From NCBI RefSeq assembly GCF_016634425.1, contig NZ_JAEPES010000004.1, positions 511,033 to 575,032 of the forward strand: a stretch of 64,000 nucleotides of DNA, written 5' to 3'. The DNA is from Lacisediminihabitans changchengi (GTDB lineage: Bacteria > Actinomycetota > Actinomycetes > Actinomycetales > Microbacteriaceae). Positions 49,900 through 59,876 of the stretch are shown here, piece after piece. The notes beneath the pieces are model-generated. The model was not told the origin of the DNA. It searched no databases and saw nothing but the letters and a program-made list of their open reading frames with translations. Numbering within the stretch: the first letter of the stretch is position 1; each line of letters starts with the position of its first letter. The position numbers and the translations under genes were made by a program.

Positions 49900-50754
49900 A
49901 TGACCAGCTCACTCACCCGTACGGTCGGATTCATCGGCCTCGGTGACCAAAGCGCACCGATGGCGCGCGCCATTGCCGACTCGCCCTACCCGCTGCACGT
50001 CTGGGCGCGCCGCGCCACGTCGCTCGACGAACTGCGCGCCGGTTCATTCACCGCGGAGTCGACTCCCGCTGGCCTGGGCGCCGCGAGCGACATCGTGCTC
50101 CTCGTGCTCCGTGACGATTCAGACGTCGACGACGTGCTCAACGCCCGGGGACTTCTCGGCGCCATGATGGCCGGCTCGATCATCGTCAACCACGGCACCG
50201 GTGATCCAGAGGCCGCGATCGCCTTCGCTGAACTCGCGGCCGAGCGGGGCATCGCGTTCCTGGACGCTCCGGTCAGCGGTGGCGGGCCCGGGGCCGAGGC
50301 GCGCCAGCTGGCGACGATCGTCGGCGGAGACTTCGACGCCTTCACCCGCGCCGAGCCAGTCTTCGCCACGTTCTCGGCGTCGGTCGTCTACATGGGCGGC
50401 CCGGGCTCTGGCCAGGTGGCCAAACTGCTGAACAACGCCCTGACGATGACCAATCTGAAGAACGCGGAGGATGTCCTGGCTATCGCGGCCACTATCGGCG
50501 TCGACATCGGCGCGTTCCGGCGGTTGCTGGCTTCCAGTAGCGGTGGAAGCTTTGTGATGCAGGCGCTGGGTGATCAGATCATGCCGCAGATAGCTCCGCA
50601 CTTGCAGGGACTGATGCGCGAAGATATCGAGCACTTCGCCGATGCGGTGAGCCGTTTGGGCGTGGACGTCGCCGCGGTACGCGAGCGTGGCCTTGCCGGA
50701 GCCGAGGGCCTACTCTCAGCCGCGGAGCTGGTGTCTGCCAACATCGATCGCTGA
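49900..50754 (+). CDS. NAD(P)-dependent oxidoreductase of the 3-hydroxyisobutyrate / GLYR family
   Basis: The 284-residue product has an N-terminal Rossmann domain [21 protein letters not shown], the substrate segment [24 protein letters not shown], and the C-terminal helical domain with the catalytic lysine in [28 protein letters not shown]. It belongs to the beta-hydroxyacid dehydrogenase group; the substrate is unknown. It lies 63 nt after the SDR remnant and may once have been cotranscribed with it. Confidence 0.88.
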   Translation: MTSSLTRTVGFIGLGDQSAPMARAIADSPYPLHVWARRATSLDELRAGSFTAESTPAGLGAASDIVLLVLRDDSDVDDVLNARGLLGAMMAGSIIVNHGTGDPEAAIAFAELAAERGIAFLDAPVSGGGPGAEARQLATIVGGDFDAFTRAEPVFATFSASVVYMGGPGSGQVAKLLNNALTMTNLKNAEDVLAIAATIGVDIGAFRRLLASSSGGSFVMQALGDQIMPQIAPHLQGLMREDIEHFADAVSRLGVDVAAVRERGLAGAEGLLSAAELVSANIDR

Positions 50755-50799
50755 CCGAGGTGCACTGGCGTCCGGGCAGCACTTGCTACACGGCACTTG

Positions 50800-52158
50800 C
50801 TACACCGACGCCATGTCCTGGAACCGCGAGAAGTGGCCCTGGAACGCGACCGTCACGGTGCGGGTTGGGCCGTTGCGGTGCTTGGCCACGATCAGGTCGG
50901 CCTCGCCCGCGCGCGGGTTGTCTTTCTCATAGGCGCTCTCACGGTGCAGCAGGATGACCATGTCGGCGTCTTGCTCCAGCGAGCCCGACTCACGCAGGTC
51001 GGAGATCGCCGGCATCTTGTCGGTGCGCTGCTCGGGACCACGGTTGAGCTGCGACAACGCGATCACCGGAACCTGCAGCTCCTTCGCGAGCAGCTTCAGC
51101 GCACGCGAGAACTCACTGACCTCCTGCTGACGAGATTCGACGCGCTTGCCAGAGGTCATCAGCTGCAGGTAGTCGATGATGACCATCTTCAGGCCGACCT
51201 TCTGCTTGAGCCTGCGGCACTTGGCGCGGATCTCGACGAGCGTCATATTCGGGCTGTCGTCGATGTAGAGCGGGGCGTCGTTGATGCGACCGCGGGTCGA
51301 CGCCATCGTCGTCCAATCGCGGGAGTCCATCGTGCCCTTACGCATGTTCTGGAGAGGAATCGACGCCTCGGCCGACATGAGCCGCATGGCGATCTCGCTC
51401 CGGCCCATTTCGAGCGAGAAGAAGATCGAGGGCTGATCGTGCTTGATGGATGCCGCACGCGCGATGTCCAGAGCCAGCGTCGACTTACCCAGGGCCGGCC
51501 GCGCCGCAATGATGATCAGCTGGCCGGGGTGGAGCCCGTTGGTGAGGTCGTCGAGCTCGCTGAAACCGGTGGGGACTCCAGTCATGGAGCCGTCGCGCCC
51601 GCGCGCCGCCTCCATCTCGTCTGTAGCGGCATCGATGGCGAGGTTGAGCGGCACGTAGTCTTCGGCCTCGACACCGCCTGTGACGCCATAGATCTCGGCC
51701 TGCGCATTGTTGACGAGGTCGACGACCTCGCCCTCGCTGGCGTAGCCCATCTGCACGATGCGAGTGCCCGCCTCGACGAGACGACGCAGCACGGCCTTCT
51801 CTGCGACGATCGAGGCGTAGTACCCGGCGTTCGCTGCGGTGGGAACCAGGCCGGTGAGGGTGTGCAGGTACTCGGCTCCGCCGGCCCGGCTGAGCTCACC
51901 CATTTTGGTCAGCTCGTCGGTGACGGCGATCACGTCGGTGGGTTCACCGTGCGAATACAGCGCGAGAATCGCGCCGAAGATGATCTCGTGCTTGGGCATG
52001 TAGAAGTCGTCGCCGCGCACCGACTCGATGACGTCGGCCACCGCATCTTTGCTGAGCAGCATGCCGCCGATGGCGCTCTGTTCGGCGAGAAGATCGTGCG
52101 GCGGGGTGCGCTCGGACTGCCTCGGCTCTGTACCAAGTCCCAGATGAGCTATTGACAT
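50800..52158 (-). CDS. dnaB: Replicative DNA helicase DnaB
   Basis: DnaB is the hexameric helicase that unwinds DNA at the fork. The 452-residue product has the N-terminal DnaB domain (PPHDLLAEQSAIGGMLLSKDAVADVIESV), the linker, and the RecA-type domain with Walker A ARPALGKSTLALDIAR, FFSLEMGRSEIAMRLM, Walker B MVIIDYLQLMTSG and SQLNRGPEQRTDKMPAISDLRESGSLEQDADMVILLHRE. No intein interrupts it. It follows rplI in the conserved rpsF-ssb-rpsR-rplI-dnaB order, behind its own ~420-nt upstream region. Confidence 0.97.
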   Translation of the reverse strand: MSIAHLGLGTEPRQSERTPPHDLLAEQSAIGGMLLSKDAVADVIESVRGDDFYMPKHEIIFGAILALYSHGEPTDVIAVTDELTKMGELSRAGGAEYLHTLTGLVPTAANAGYYASIVAEKAVLRRLVEAGTRIVQMGYASEGEVVDLVNNAQAEIYGVTGGVEAEDYVPLNLAIDAATDEMEAARGRDGSMTGVPTGFSELDDLTNGLHPGQLIIIAARPALGKSTLALDIARAASIKHDQPSIFFSLEMGRSEIAMRLMSAEASIPLQNMRKGTMDSRDWTTMASTRGRINDAPLYIDDSPNMTLVEIRAKCRRLKQKVGLKMVIIDYLQLMTSGKRVESRQQEVSEFSRALKLLAKELQVPVIALSQLNRGPEQRTDKMPAISDLRESGSLEQDADMVILLHRESAYEKDNPRAGEADLIVAKHRNGPTRTVTVAFQGHFSRFQDMASV

Positions 52159-52291
52159 TCCATACCCTTCAGCGTGCCGATCTCAGTAGTACCGGGCACC
52201 CCTGACATTCCCGCCGATGTCGAAGTGTGACGCCCCCCGATCGGCGCGTGTACACACTACGAACGCCGGATACCCAGCACCAAAGCGAGCC

Positions 52292-52365
52292 TGTGGATAA
52301 AACTGTGGACTGCTGGGGAGAATCGCCGCAAACCGTGTGGGGAACCTGTGGATTACTGTGTGGAA
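52292..52365. promoter_or_regulatory. Cluster of DnaA-box-like 9-mers upstream of dnaB
   Basis: TGTGGATAA at 52292-52300 is the exact complement of the R1 box TTATCCACA; TGTGGACTG (52304), TGTGGGGAA (about 52336), TGTGGATTA (52347) and TGTGGAAAC (about 52358) follow in the same orientation. The rest of the gene-free stretch 52159-52521 is A+T-richer than its surroundings and holds a TCCCCATC/GATGGGGA hairpin (52469-52498). It may control dnaB or titrate DnaA. Confidence 0.55.
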
Positions 52366-52520
52366 ACTCCGGCCTGTAATTAACCGAATACCCCCTTGAA
52401 CAGCATTTATTTTGAGATCAGCCTGTGTGTAGAAAGATGTCTAGAGTTCGGGTTGAGAGTTGTCTGATTCCCCATCACCCTGTGTACAAAGATGGGGACA
52501 ACGACGCTGTTTTGACACCT

Positions 52521-52563
52521 AAAAAGGGGGTAGCATCCGGCTCTCGCCGGCTGCTACCCCCTT
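52521..52563 (-). terminator. Rho-independent terminator after rplI
   Basis: Arms 52524-52540 (AAGGGGGTAGCATCCGG) and 52547-52563 pair over 17 positions with one mismatch and a 6-nt loop; on the minus strand the stem is followed by TTTTT. It lies 17 nt past the rplI stop and ends the rpsF-ssb-rpsR-rplI transcript, so dnaB needs its own promoter. Confidence 0.88.
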
Positions 52564-52579
52564 CAGAGGTGGTGCCGTG

Positions 52580-53032
52580 TTACTTGGCGGCGAGCACCTG
52601 AACGGTGATCGTCGCGACGAGGTCGTCGCGCAGACGCACGGTGGCCTCGTGGGTGCCGGTCGACTTGATCGGGGTGGTGATCTCGACCTTGCGCTTGTCG
52701 ACGGTTCCGAGACCCGATGCCGCTACGGCATCCGCAATGTCGGAGGTCTTGACGGAGCCGAAGAGGCGTCCGCCCTGGCCGGCCTTGATGGTCAGTTTGA
52801 CGACGTTCGCCTCGAGCTTGGCCTTGAGGTCGAGGGCTTCTTCGATCGTGGCATGCTCGCGTGCGACGCGGGCGGCCTTGATGGATTCGACCTGCTTCTC
52901 GCCACCGCGGGTCCACGCTACGGCGAAGCCCTGCGGGATGAGGTAGTTGCGGCCGTAGCCGTTCTTCACCTCGATGACGTCACCGGGAGCACCGAGGCCG
53001 GTGACCTCGTGCGTGAGAATCAATTTAGACAT
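52580..53032 (-). CDS. rplI: 50S ribosomal protein L9
   Basis: L9 is a two-domain 50S protein bridging near the L1 stalk. The 150-residue product has the N-terminal domain [42 protein letters not shown], the connecting helix, and the C-terminal [19 protein letters not shown] domain. Normal length, last gene before the terminator. Confidence 0.97.
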   Translation of the reverse strand: MSKLILTHEVTGLGAPGDVIEVKNGYGRNYLIPQGFAVAWTRGGEKQVESIKAARVAREHATIEEALDLKAKLEANVVKLTIKAGQGGRLFGSVKTSDIADAVAASGLGTVDKRKVEITTPIKSTGTHEATVRLRDDLVATITVQVLAAK

Positions 53033-53043
53033 GGGATAGCTCC

Positions 53044-53307
53044 TTAACGGCCCGAGCCGGCGTAGGGAAGAAGCGCCATCTCGCGTGCGTTCTTGACGGC
53101 ACGGGCGATGAGACGCTGCTCCTGGACGGAGACGCCGGTGATGCGACGGGCGCGGATCTTTCCACGCTCCGAGATGAACTTGCGGAGGGTGGCGACATCC
53201 TTGTAGTCGATGACGCCGACGCGAATGGACTTCGCGGGGGCGGCGTTCTTGCCACCCTTGAGAGTGCGGAGGGGCTTACGGCGATCGCCGCTGCTCTTTC
53301 CAGCCAT
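53044..53307 (-). CDS. rpsR: 30S ribosomal protein S18
   Basis: S18 binds S6 on the 30S platform. The 87-residue product contains [51 protein letters not shown], the full S18 core, and no cysteine zinc motif. Between ssb and rplI as usual. Confidence 0.97.
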   Translation of the reverse strand: MAGKSSGDRRKPLRTLKGGKNAAPAKSIRVGVIDYKDVATLRKFISERGKIRARRITGVSVQEQRLIARAVKNAREMALLPYAGSGR

Positions 53308-53351
53308 GGGTTTCCTGCTTTCTGAAGAATGAGTGCGCTAAGCCAGAAGGC

Positions 53352-53882
53352 TTAGAACGGGGTTTCGTCGCTGTAACTGCCCGGCGTGTTCCAGACGTCG
53401 CCGCTGGCAGACGCTGCGGGAGCGGATGCCGCCCACGGCTCGTCTGCGACCTGGCCGCGTCCTGCTCCACCAGAGTTGCCACCGAAACTGCCGCCGCCGG
53501 CTCCACCCTCGCGGGAGGAGGAGGTGCGGGTGACCTGTGCGGTCGCGTACCGGAGGCTCGGGCCGATCTCGTCGACCTCGATCTCGAAGCTGGTGCGCTT
53601 CTCGCCCTCTTTGGTCTCGTACGAGCGCTGCTTGAGTCGACCGGTCACGATGACGCGGGATCCCTTGGTGAGGGAACCGGCCACGTGCTCGGCGAACTCA
53701 CGCCACACACTTGCACGAAGGAAGAGCGCTTCGCCGTCTTTCCAGTCATTGCTGGCACGGTCGAAGTTGCGCGGCGTCGAGGCGATGGTGAAGTTCGCCA
53801 CCGCGAGACCGTTCTGCGTGTAGCGCAGCTCCGGGTCGCTCGTGAGGTTACCCACGACGGTGATGACGGTTTCGCCGGCCAT
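53352..53882 (-). CDS. ssb: Single-stranded DNA-binding protein
   Basis: SSB coats single-stranded DNA in replication and repair. The 176-residue product has the OB fold [33 protein letters not shown] ... [35 protein letters not shown], a Gly/Ser-rich linker ([18 protein letters not shown]) and the acidic C-terminal tip SDETPF for partner binding. Length is typical of actinobacterial SSB. Confidence 0.97.
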   Translation of the reverse strand: MAGETVITVVGNLTSDPELRYTQNGLAVANFTIASTPRNFDRASNDWKDGEALFLRASVWREFAEHVAGSLTKGSRVIVTGRLKQRSYETKEGEKRTSFEIEVDEIGPSLRYATAQVTRTSSSREGGAGGGSFGGNSGGAGRGQVADEPWAASAPAASASGDVWNTPGSYSDETPF

Positions 53883-53885
53883 GAG

Positions 53886-54275
53886 CTACTCGGCGCTCGC
53901 TGCTGCGGGCTCGGCCTTGGCGGGCTGGGCTGCCTTGCGGGCTGCCTTCTCCGCGGAGAGCTTCGCGGCCTCGGCGACCTGCGCGATCGCCTCTTCCGCG
54001 CGGAGCACCTTGGTGCGCATGACGGCTTCGCTGAGCTTCAGCTGGCGGTCGAGTTCGACGGTGGCGTCGGGGTTGGCGGTCAACGCGACGACCGCGTAGA
54101 TGCCTTCCGACTTCTTGTTGATCTCGTAGGCAAGGCGACGGCGTCCCCACACGTCGACCTTGTCGATGGTTCCACCGTCATTGCGAATGACGTTGAGGAA
54201 CTTATCGAGTGACGGGGCGACGGTGCGCTCATCGATCTCTGGATCGAGAATTACCATTAGTTCGTACTGATGCAT
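53886..54275 (-). CDS. rpsF: 30S ribosomal protein S6
   Basis: S6 pairs with S18 on the 30S platform. The 129-residue product starts [63 protein letters not shown], the S6 core, and carries an Ala/Lys/Glu-rich C-terminal tail of about 35 residues. First gene of rpsF-ssb-rpsR-rplI. Confidence 0.97.
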   Translation of the reverse strand: MHQYELMVILDPEIDERTVAPSLDKFLNVIRNDGGTIDKVDVWGRRRLAYEINKKSEGIYAVVALTANPDATVELDRQLKLSEAVMRTKVLRAEEAIAQVAEAAKLSAEKAARKAAQPAKAEPAAASAE

Positions 54276-54400
54276 AACTAACCCACCTCCTCTGGACTAG
54301 AACGGCCACAGACGATCTGTGACAGGAGGGTTTGGCATCGTTGCGCGTCGCATATGACGACAGACAACCTGCCTAGTGTAGTCGAAACCGGGCGGGCCGA

Positions 54401-55831
54401 TCAACTCGGGCGGGATGCCCACCAGGCTTGCAGTCGCTCGGTCGCGACATCCGTTCCGAGGCTTCCCTCTTCGAGCCGCAGCTCGAGCAGGTAGCGGTAG
54501 GCCTCGCCGACCTCGCGTCCGGGACGCAGCCCCAGAATCGCCATGATCTGCTCGCCATCGAGATCGGGACGGATGGCCGCCAGCTCCTCTTCCTCGCTGA
54601 GCACGGCGATGCGCTCCTCGAGGTCGTCATAGGCGAACGCGAGTCGATCCGCCTTGCGTCGATTGCGAGTGGTCACGTCGGCGCGGGTGAGGATGTGCAG
54701 ACGCTCGAGCAACGGGCCCGCATCACGCACGTAGCGTCTGACCGCCGAGTCGGTCCACGCGCCCTCGGTGTATCCGAAGAAGCGCAGGTGCAACTCGATC
54801 AGCGTGCTGACCGCGGCCACCGTCTCGTTGTCGTACCGCAGCTCTTTCAGGCGTTTCTTTGCGAGCTTCGCCCCGACCACGTCGTGGTGATGGAACGTTA
54901 CGACTCCGCCGGCCTCGGTGCGCTTGGTCGCGGGCTTGCCGATGTCGTGCAGCAGGGCGGCGAGCCGCAAGGTTAGATCGGGTGGGGAGTCCGGATTCCG
55001 CGACCGCTCCAGCTCGATCGCCTGGTCGAGCACGGTGAGGCTGTGCTGGTACACGTCTTTGTGGTGGAAGTGTTCGTCGATCTGGAGCTTCAGCGCCGGC
55101 AGTTCGGGCAGCACGAATTCGGCGAGTCCCGAGTCGACGAGCACCTCGAGGCCGGCGCGCGGCGCCGACGTCTTGAGCAGCTTGCCGAGTTCGTCGGCCA
55201 CCCGCTCCACCGAGACGATGGCGATGCGGTCGGCGAGTTCACCCATCGCGACAGCGGTCGACGCGCTGATAGTGAAACCCAGTTGCGAGGTGAAGCGGGC
55301 GGCACGCATCATCCGCAGCGGGTCGTCGCCGAACGACACCTGGGGAGACGACGGCGTGCGCAGTCGGCGCGCCAGGAGATCTTCCACACCACCAGACGGG
55401 TCGACCAGCACCTTGCTCGGCAGGCGCAGTGCCATCGAGTTCACGGTGAAATCGCGGCGCACCAGGTCCGCCTCGAGGCTGTCACCGAACTCGACCACCG
55501 GCTTGCGCGTCTCGCCGTCGTAAGCATCGGTGCGGTAGGTGGTGATCTCCACCTGCTCCCCGTCGATGATGGCGCCGATGGTTCCGAAGGCCCGCCCGAT
55601 GTCCCAGTGCGCCGACGAGAGCGGCTTCACGATCTGCAGAATCTGGTCGGGAAGGGCGTTCGTGGTGAAGTCGAGGTCGGTCAGCCGACGGTCGAGAAAG
55701 GCGTCGCGCACCGGGCCGCCGACCAGGGCGAGTTCGAACCCGGCCGTCTCGAATGCTGCCGACAGGCGGGCGATGGGCGTGGATTCTGCGAGTTCCGAGA
55801 GTCGCTGAATGGCCGAAGCGACGTTCTCCAT
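54401..55831 (-). CDS. cca: CCA tRNA nucleotidyltransferase
   Basis: Adds or repairs the CCA end of tRNA. The 476-residue product has the class II nucleotidyltransferase motif LALVGGPVRDAFLDRRLTDLDFTTNA (GG...DxD), the RRDFTVNSMALRL motif, an RNA-binding domain with GDDPLRMMRAARFTSQLGF, and a C-terminal HD phosphohydrolase domain (HFHHKDVYQHSLTVLDQ ... RLAALLHDIGKP). This HD-containing form is standard in actinobacteria. Divergent from the DUF6049 gene. Confidence 0.95.
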   Translation of the reverse strand: MENVASAIQRLSELAESTPIARLSAAFETAGFELALVGGPVRDAFLDRRLTDLDFTTNALPDQILQIVKPLSSAHWDIGRAFGTIGAIIDGEQVEITTYRTDAYDGETRKPVVEFGDSLEADLVRRDFTVNSMALRLPSKVLVDPSGGVEDLLARRLRTPSSPQVSFGDDPLRMMRAARFTSQLGFTISASTAVAMGELADRIAIVSVERVADELGKLLKTSAPRAGLEVLVDSGLAEFVLPELPALKLQIDEHFHHKDVYQHSLTVLDQAIELERSRNPDSPPDLTLRLAALLHDIGKPATKRTEAGGVVTFHHHDVVGAKLAKKRLKELRYDNETVAAVSTLIELHLRFFGYTEGAWTDSAVRRYVRDAGPLLERLHILTRADVTTRNRRKADRLAFAYDDLEERIAVLSEEEELAAIRPDLDGEQIMAILGLRPGREVGEAYRYLLELRLEEGSLGTDVATERLQAWWASRPS

Positions 55832-55916
55832 ATCCTCAAGACTACCGGCGGGGCGCGGCCGCCCACCTCAGCGGATGCCGAGGGTGCGCCCCGTAGAATC
55901 TGTGGAGGCCGGGCTC

Positions 55917-58070
55917 ATGGACTATCGGCCAACGCAGCCTATGAGACTCGTCAGCATCCTCCTCACCGCGGTTTCGGCCCTGGGTTTCTTCGTGCTGCCC
56001 TCGGCCGCGTCGGCGGCGCCCGTCGCCGCGGATGCCCCGGTCACCACCTCCGTCGTCTTCGCTGCCGGGGATAACGGCGTCGTCACGCCTGATGCCGACC
56101 TGGTGATCACCGGAACAATCACCAACGGCACCACCAGCGACATTCCGGCCGGCACGGCGACCGTGTCGCTCGAGCGCTCGCTCGTCACCTCCCGCACGAC
56201 GCTCACCGACTGGCTGACGGATGCCCCGCTCGACGACGACGCCCTCGGCACCGTCATCTTCACCGCAGCCACACCGCTCGTGCGCGCCGGATTCACGGGA
56301 GGCGTCAGCATCCGCGTCCCGGCCGCCACCCTCGGGCTGAGCGCACGCTACGGCGTGCACAAACTGGCCGTCCGCGTCGACGCGAATGGTGCATCCGTCG
56401 GCCAGTCGCGAAGCACCATCGTCGTCAATCCCGGCACCCCGATCGCGCCGGTGCCGTTAGCGGTCGCTGCGCCGCTCACCGTTCCCGCCGCCGAGCCGGG
56501 GCTGCTCTCGGCAGCGACTCTCACGCAGTACACGGGGGTGGGCGGGGTGTTGACCACCCAGTTGAACCAGGCCGTCGATCGCCGCGTCGCACTCGGAGTC
56601 GATCCGCGCATCATCGCCTCGATCACGATCCTCGGCCCGTCGGCCCCGCCGTCTGCCACAGCCTGGTTGGACCGGTTGCGGGCCGCCGACAACGACACCT
56701 TCGCGCTGGCCTACGCCGACACCGATCTCGCGGTGCAGAGTCAGGCGCGCGCCCCCCGCGTGCTCGGGCCGACCTCCTTCACCATCGATCCGAAGCTCTT
56801 CCCTGGGTACTCGCCCGCTCCCACCGAGACGCCCACGGTCAGCCCCACTCCCACCCCGAGCAGCACACCGATTCCGACGCTGCCGACCTCGGCCGACCTG
56901 ACCGCCTTCGACTACACGATTCCCGGCATCGCGTGGCCTGCCGATAACACCGTGGCCGCCGCTGATCTCGACTTCTTCGCCGCCAGCGACCTGACCACGA
57001 GCATCCTCGATTCCGACAATGTCAGTTACGGCACCGACACCAGTGGCTCTGCAGCGACCGTCGGGGCGCACCCCGTCATCGTCTCCGACCATGAGCTCAG
57101 CACCCTGCTGCGCGCAGCGGTCACCGCCACCGACGCCTCGTGGCCGAACGCGATGGCGAATCTGTCCGCCGCTCTCTCCCTCGCCGGATCGGCCCGGGCC
57201 GCAGAGGGCGGGCCGCTGCTGGCCACCCTGGGGCGCACAACTCCGGGCCTCGCCGGCAAGCTCGGGCAGACGCTCGACGCGCTCGCGACGCTCCCCTGGT
57301 TCTCGGCGACCGCTCTGCACGACATCGCGAGGTCGCAGGAGCGTGCCGCAGTGGCGATCGTTCCCAAACCCGAAACGGATGCCCGCGTCGACGCCGTGCA
57401 GACGTTGCTGGCCGCCGAGACCTCAGTGGGCAATTTCAGCTCGGCCCTCGACGATCCCACTGTGTTGAGTGGCCCCCAACGCCTCTCCCTGCTGTCCACC
57501 CTGTCGAACGAATGGCTGTCGTTGCCCGACGCGTGGACGGCGGCCACCAAGAAGTATCTGAAGGCCGCACAGAAGACGGCGCAGAGCGTTCGCATCGCTG
57601 ACACCGGGTCGCAGGTCTTCGTCTCGAACAACGTCAATCTCAACGTGGCGGTGACGAACGAGCTCGCCTATCCGGTAACCGTCTATGTCAGTGTCGTGTC
57701 GCCGAACGGCGCGATCACCGTGGAGAACCCCCGGGTGGAGCTGCGGGTCGAGGCTAATTCGCAGTCGAAGGCCCTAGTGCCGGTCACGGCCCTCGCCAAC
57801 GGTGACGTGACCGTGCGGGCCTCTCTGTCCAGCGCGACCAACTCCCCCATCGGCACCGTCAAGTTCATCGACGTCGATGTTCAGGCCGGCTGGGAGACCG
57901 CCGCCACCCTCGTCGTCGTGATCGGCATCGTCGCGGTGTTCGGCTTCGGAATCTACCGCAACATCGCCAAGCGCCGAAAGAAGAAGCGAAACCCGGATGA
58001 CCCGGCCGACGTGTCCGAGGGCGACCCGGCATCCGTTCCTCCGCCGACCGACGAGAGCATCACGCAGTGA
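55917..58070 (+). CDS. DUF6049-family secreted membrane-anchored protein
   Basis: The ATG at 55917, preceded by GGAGG, gives 717 residues; an ATG at 55941 is an alternative. An N-terminal signal helix (RLVSILLTAVSALGFFVLPSAASAAP) leads to a ~640-residue extracellular region with a Pro/Thr linker (APTETPTVSPTPTPSSTP), then a C-terminal helix ETAATLVVVIGIVAVFGFGIY and a basic tail KRRKKKR. Function is unknown. Genes of this family sit next to murJ in many actinobacteria, as here (overlap GTGA), which suggests a cell-envelope role. Confidence 0.85.
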   Translation: MDYRPTQPMRLVSILLTAVSALGFFVLPSAASAAPVAADAPVTTSVVFAAGDNGVVTPDADLVITGTITNGTTSDIPAGTATVSLERSLVTSRTTLTDWLTDAPLDDDALGTVIFTAATPLVRAGFTGGVSIRVPAATLGLSARYGVHKLAVRVDANGASVGQSRSTIVVNPGTPIAPVPLAVAAPLTVPAAEPGLLSAATLTQYTGVGGVLTTQLNQAVDRRVALGVDPRIIASITILGPSAPPSATAWLDRLRAADNDTFALAYADTDLAVQSQARAPRVLGPTSFTIDPKLFPGYSPAPTETPTVSPTPTPSSTPIPTLPTSADLTAFDYTIPGIAWPADNTVAAADLDFFAASDLTTSILDSDNVSYGTDTSGSAATVGAHPVIVSDHELSTLLRAAVTATDASWPNAMANLSAALSLAGSARAAEGGPLLATLGRTTPGLAGKLGQTLDALATLPWFSATALHDIARSQERAAVAIVPKPETDARVDAVQTLLAAETSVGNFSSALDDPTVLSGPQRLSLLSTLSNEWLSLPDAWTAATKKYLKAAQKTAQSVRIADTGSQVFVSNNVNLNVAVTNELAYPVTVYVSVVSPNGAITVENPRVELRVEANSQSKALVPVTALANGDVTVRASLSSATNSPIGTVKFIDVDVQAGWETAATLVVVIGIVAVFGFGIYRNIAKRRKKKRNPDDPADVSEGDPASVPPPTDESITQ

Positions 58071-59746
58071 CCGACTCCCTGAGCCCCGAGGGTGTCGAGA
58101 ATGACGAGGACACCGCCGCGGTAGCCTCGGCTGGAATGGGCCGCGCCAGCGCGATCCTCGCCGCCGGCACCGTCGTCTCCCGCGTGCTGGGTTTCGGCCG
58201 CACCGCCGTGCTCACCGCCGTCATCGGCACCGCGACGGCCGGTAACGCCTTCGCCATCGGCAACCAGCTACCGAACAACATCTACGCCCTCATCGCGGGA
58301 GGGGTGCTCAGCGCCGTGCTGGTGCCGCAGATCGTTCGGGCGGCCGCTCATGCGGACGGCGGACAGCGGTACATCAACCGCATGGTCACTCTCGGGGCGG
58401 TCCTGTTCGCGGCGATCACGATCGTCGCCACGCTCGCCGCTCCCGCGCTGGTCAACCTCTACGCATCGTCCTCCTCCTCCGGCCGCGGTTTCACCCCCGA
58501 CGCGATCGCGCTCGCGACCGCCTTCGCGTACTGGTGTCTGCCGCAGATCTTCTTCTACGCGATGTACAGCCTGCTGAGTGAGGTACTCAACGCCCGCAAG
58601 GTGTTCGGCCCGTTCACCTGGGCGCCCGTCCTCAACAACGTGGTGAGCATCGCTGGGCTCGTCGTCTTCCTCCTGCTATTCGGTGCGAAGGATGCGAACG
58701 GAGCTGTCGGCGACTGGGACACCGGCAAGATCCTGCTCCTGGGCGGCAGCACGACGCTGGCGATCGTTGCCCAGGCGTTGGTGCTGTTCCTGTTCTGGCG
58801 CCGCGCGGGGCTGCGCTTCCGCCCCGACTTCCACTGGCGCGGTGTCGGCCTACGGGCGACCGGCAAGTCGGCGGGCTGGCTGTTCGGCATGGTGCTGGTC
58901 ACCCAGGTCGCCGGGGTGTTCCAGAGCCGCGTCGCGTCGATCGCGTCGGGTGACGGAGCCTCCAACTTCGTGCTGGCAAACTCCTGGCTGCTGATCATGC
59001 TGCCGTTCTCGGTGATCGCGGTCTCTATCGTCACCGCATATTTCACCCGGATGAGCGGCCACGCGAGTTCAGGCGACACCCCGGCACTGCGCTCCGACGT
59101 GTCAGAATCTCTGCGCTCGATCGGCCTCCTGATGGTGTTCGCCACGGTCGTGCTCGCCGTGGTCGCCTACCCGTTCTCCCGCTTCTTCGAGACGAGCTTC
59201 GGCGATGTCGCCTCGATGGGCAATGTGGTGCTCGCGTTCGCACCGGGCCTCATCCTCTACACGGTGCTGTTCGTCTTGCAGCGTGTCTTCTACTCCCTCG
59301 GCGACACCCGCACCCCGTTCCTGGTGCAGTGCGTGCAGTCGGCTCTGTTCATCGGCGGCGCCCTCGCCTGCATGGCACTGCCCACCCAGTGGATCGCCGT
59401 CGGCATCGCAGCGGTCACGTCGATCACGTTCAGCATCCAGGCGATCATCGTGATCGTGCTGGTGTCCCGCCGCATCGGAGGAATGGATGGCCGGCGCGTG
59501 TTCCTGCGCCACCTCCAGTTCCTCGGCCTCGCGCTGGTCTCCGGTGCGGTGGGGGTGCTGCTACTGAACCTGCTCGGCGGCATGACCCCCGGCGGCTTCG
59601 CCCTTTCGGGCCGACTTCCGGCGGCGGTATCCCTCGTCGTGATCGCGGGTGCGATGGGAATCGTCTACCTCGGGCTGCTGGCGCTGTTCCGCAATCCAGA
59701 ACTGGGCGCGGTTATCCGCACTCTCCGGGCACGAATCGGGCGCTAA
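58067..59746 (+). CDS. murJ: Lipid II flippase MurJ
   Basis: MurJ moves lipid II across the membrane for peptidoglycan synthesis. The 559-residue product starts at a GTG overlapping the DUF6049 stop and has about 14 hydrophobic helices. Family motifs are AGTVVSRVLGFGRTAVLTAVIG and NAFAIGNQLPNNIYALIAGGVLSAVLVPQIVR near the N-terminus and LQRVFYSLGDTRTPF in the second half. It lacks the cytoplasmic pseudokinase extension of mycobacterial MviN. Confidence 0.95.
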   Translation: MTDSLSPEGVENDEDTAAVASAGMGRASAILAAGTVVSRVLGFGRTAVLTAVIGTATAGNAFAIGNQLPNNIYALIAGGVLSAVLVPQIVRAAAHADGGQRYINRMVTLGAVLFAAITIVATLAAPALVNLYASSSSSGRGFTPDAIALATAFAYWCLPQIFFYAMYSLLSEVLNARKVFGPFTWAPVLNNVVSIAGLVVFLLLFGAKDANGAVGDWDTGKILLLGGSTTLAIVAQALVLFLFWRRAGLRFRPDFHWRGVGLRATGKSAGWLFGMVLVTQVAGVFQSRVASIASGDGASNFVLANSWLLIMLPFSVIAVSIVTAYFTRMSGHASSGDTPALRSDVSESLRSIGLLMVFATVVLAVVAYPFSRFFETSFGDVASMGNVVLAFAPGLILYTVLFVLQRVFYSLGDTRTPFLVQCVQSALFIGGALACMALPTQWIAVGIAAVTSITFSIQAIIVIVLVSRRIGGMDGRRVFLRHLQFLGLALVSGAVGVLLLNLLGGMTPGGFALSGRLPAAVSLVVIAGAMGIVYLGLLALFRNPELGAVIRTLRARIGR

Positions 59747-59800
59747 CGCGGGCCGTCGACGGTCGCTCTCAGGGGGCCAGTCGAGAGCATCCGTACCACC

Positions 59801-59827
59801 GGAATACCCAGCGAATAGTATGTGTTG
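59801..59827 (+). promoter_or_regulatory. SigR/SigH-type (thiol-stress) promoter for trxB-trxA
   Basis: GGAAT at 59801-59805, an 18-nt spacer, and GTTG at 59824-59827. This is the GGAAT-N18-GTT consensus of actinobacterial SigR/SigH promoters, which are known to drive trxBA in Streptomyces and mycobacteria. It lies 58 nt upstream of the trxB start. Confidence 0.75.
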
Positions 59828-59876
59828 TACCGGTCAGCGAAGCGGCATCCGTGCGCTCCGCAGTCATCCAAGGAGA

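Noticed and set aside
49900..50754. The GLYR-type oxidoreductase as part of the deletion scar
   Set aside because: The gene is full length with both the nucleotide-binding motif and the catalytic lysine intact.
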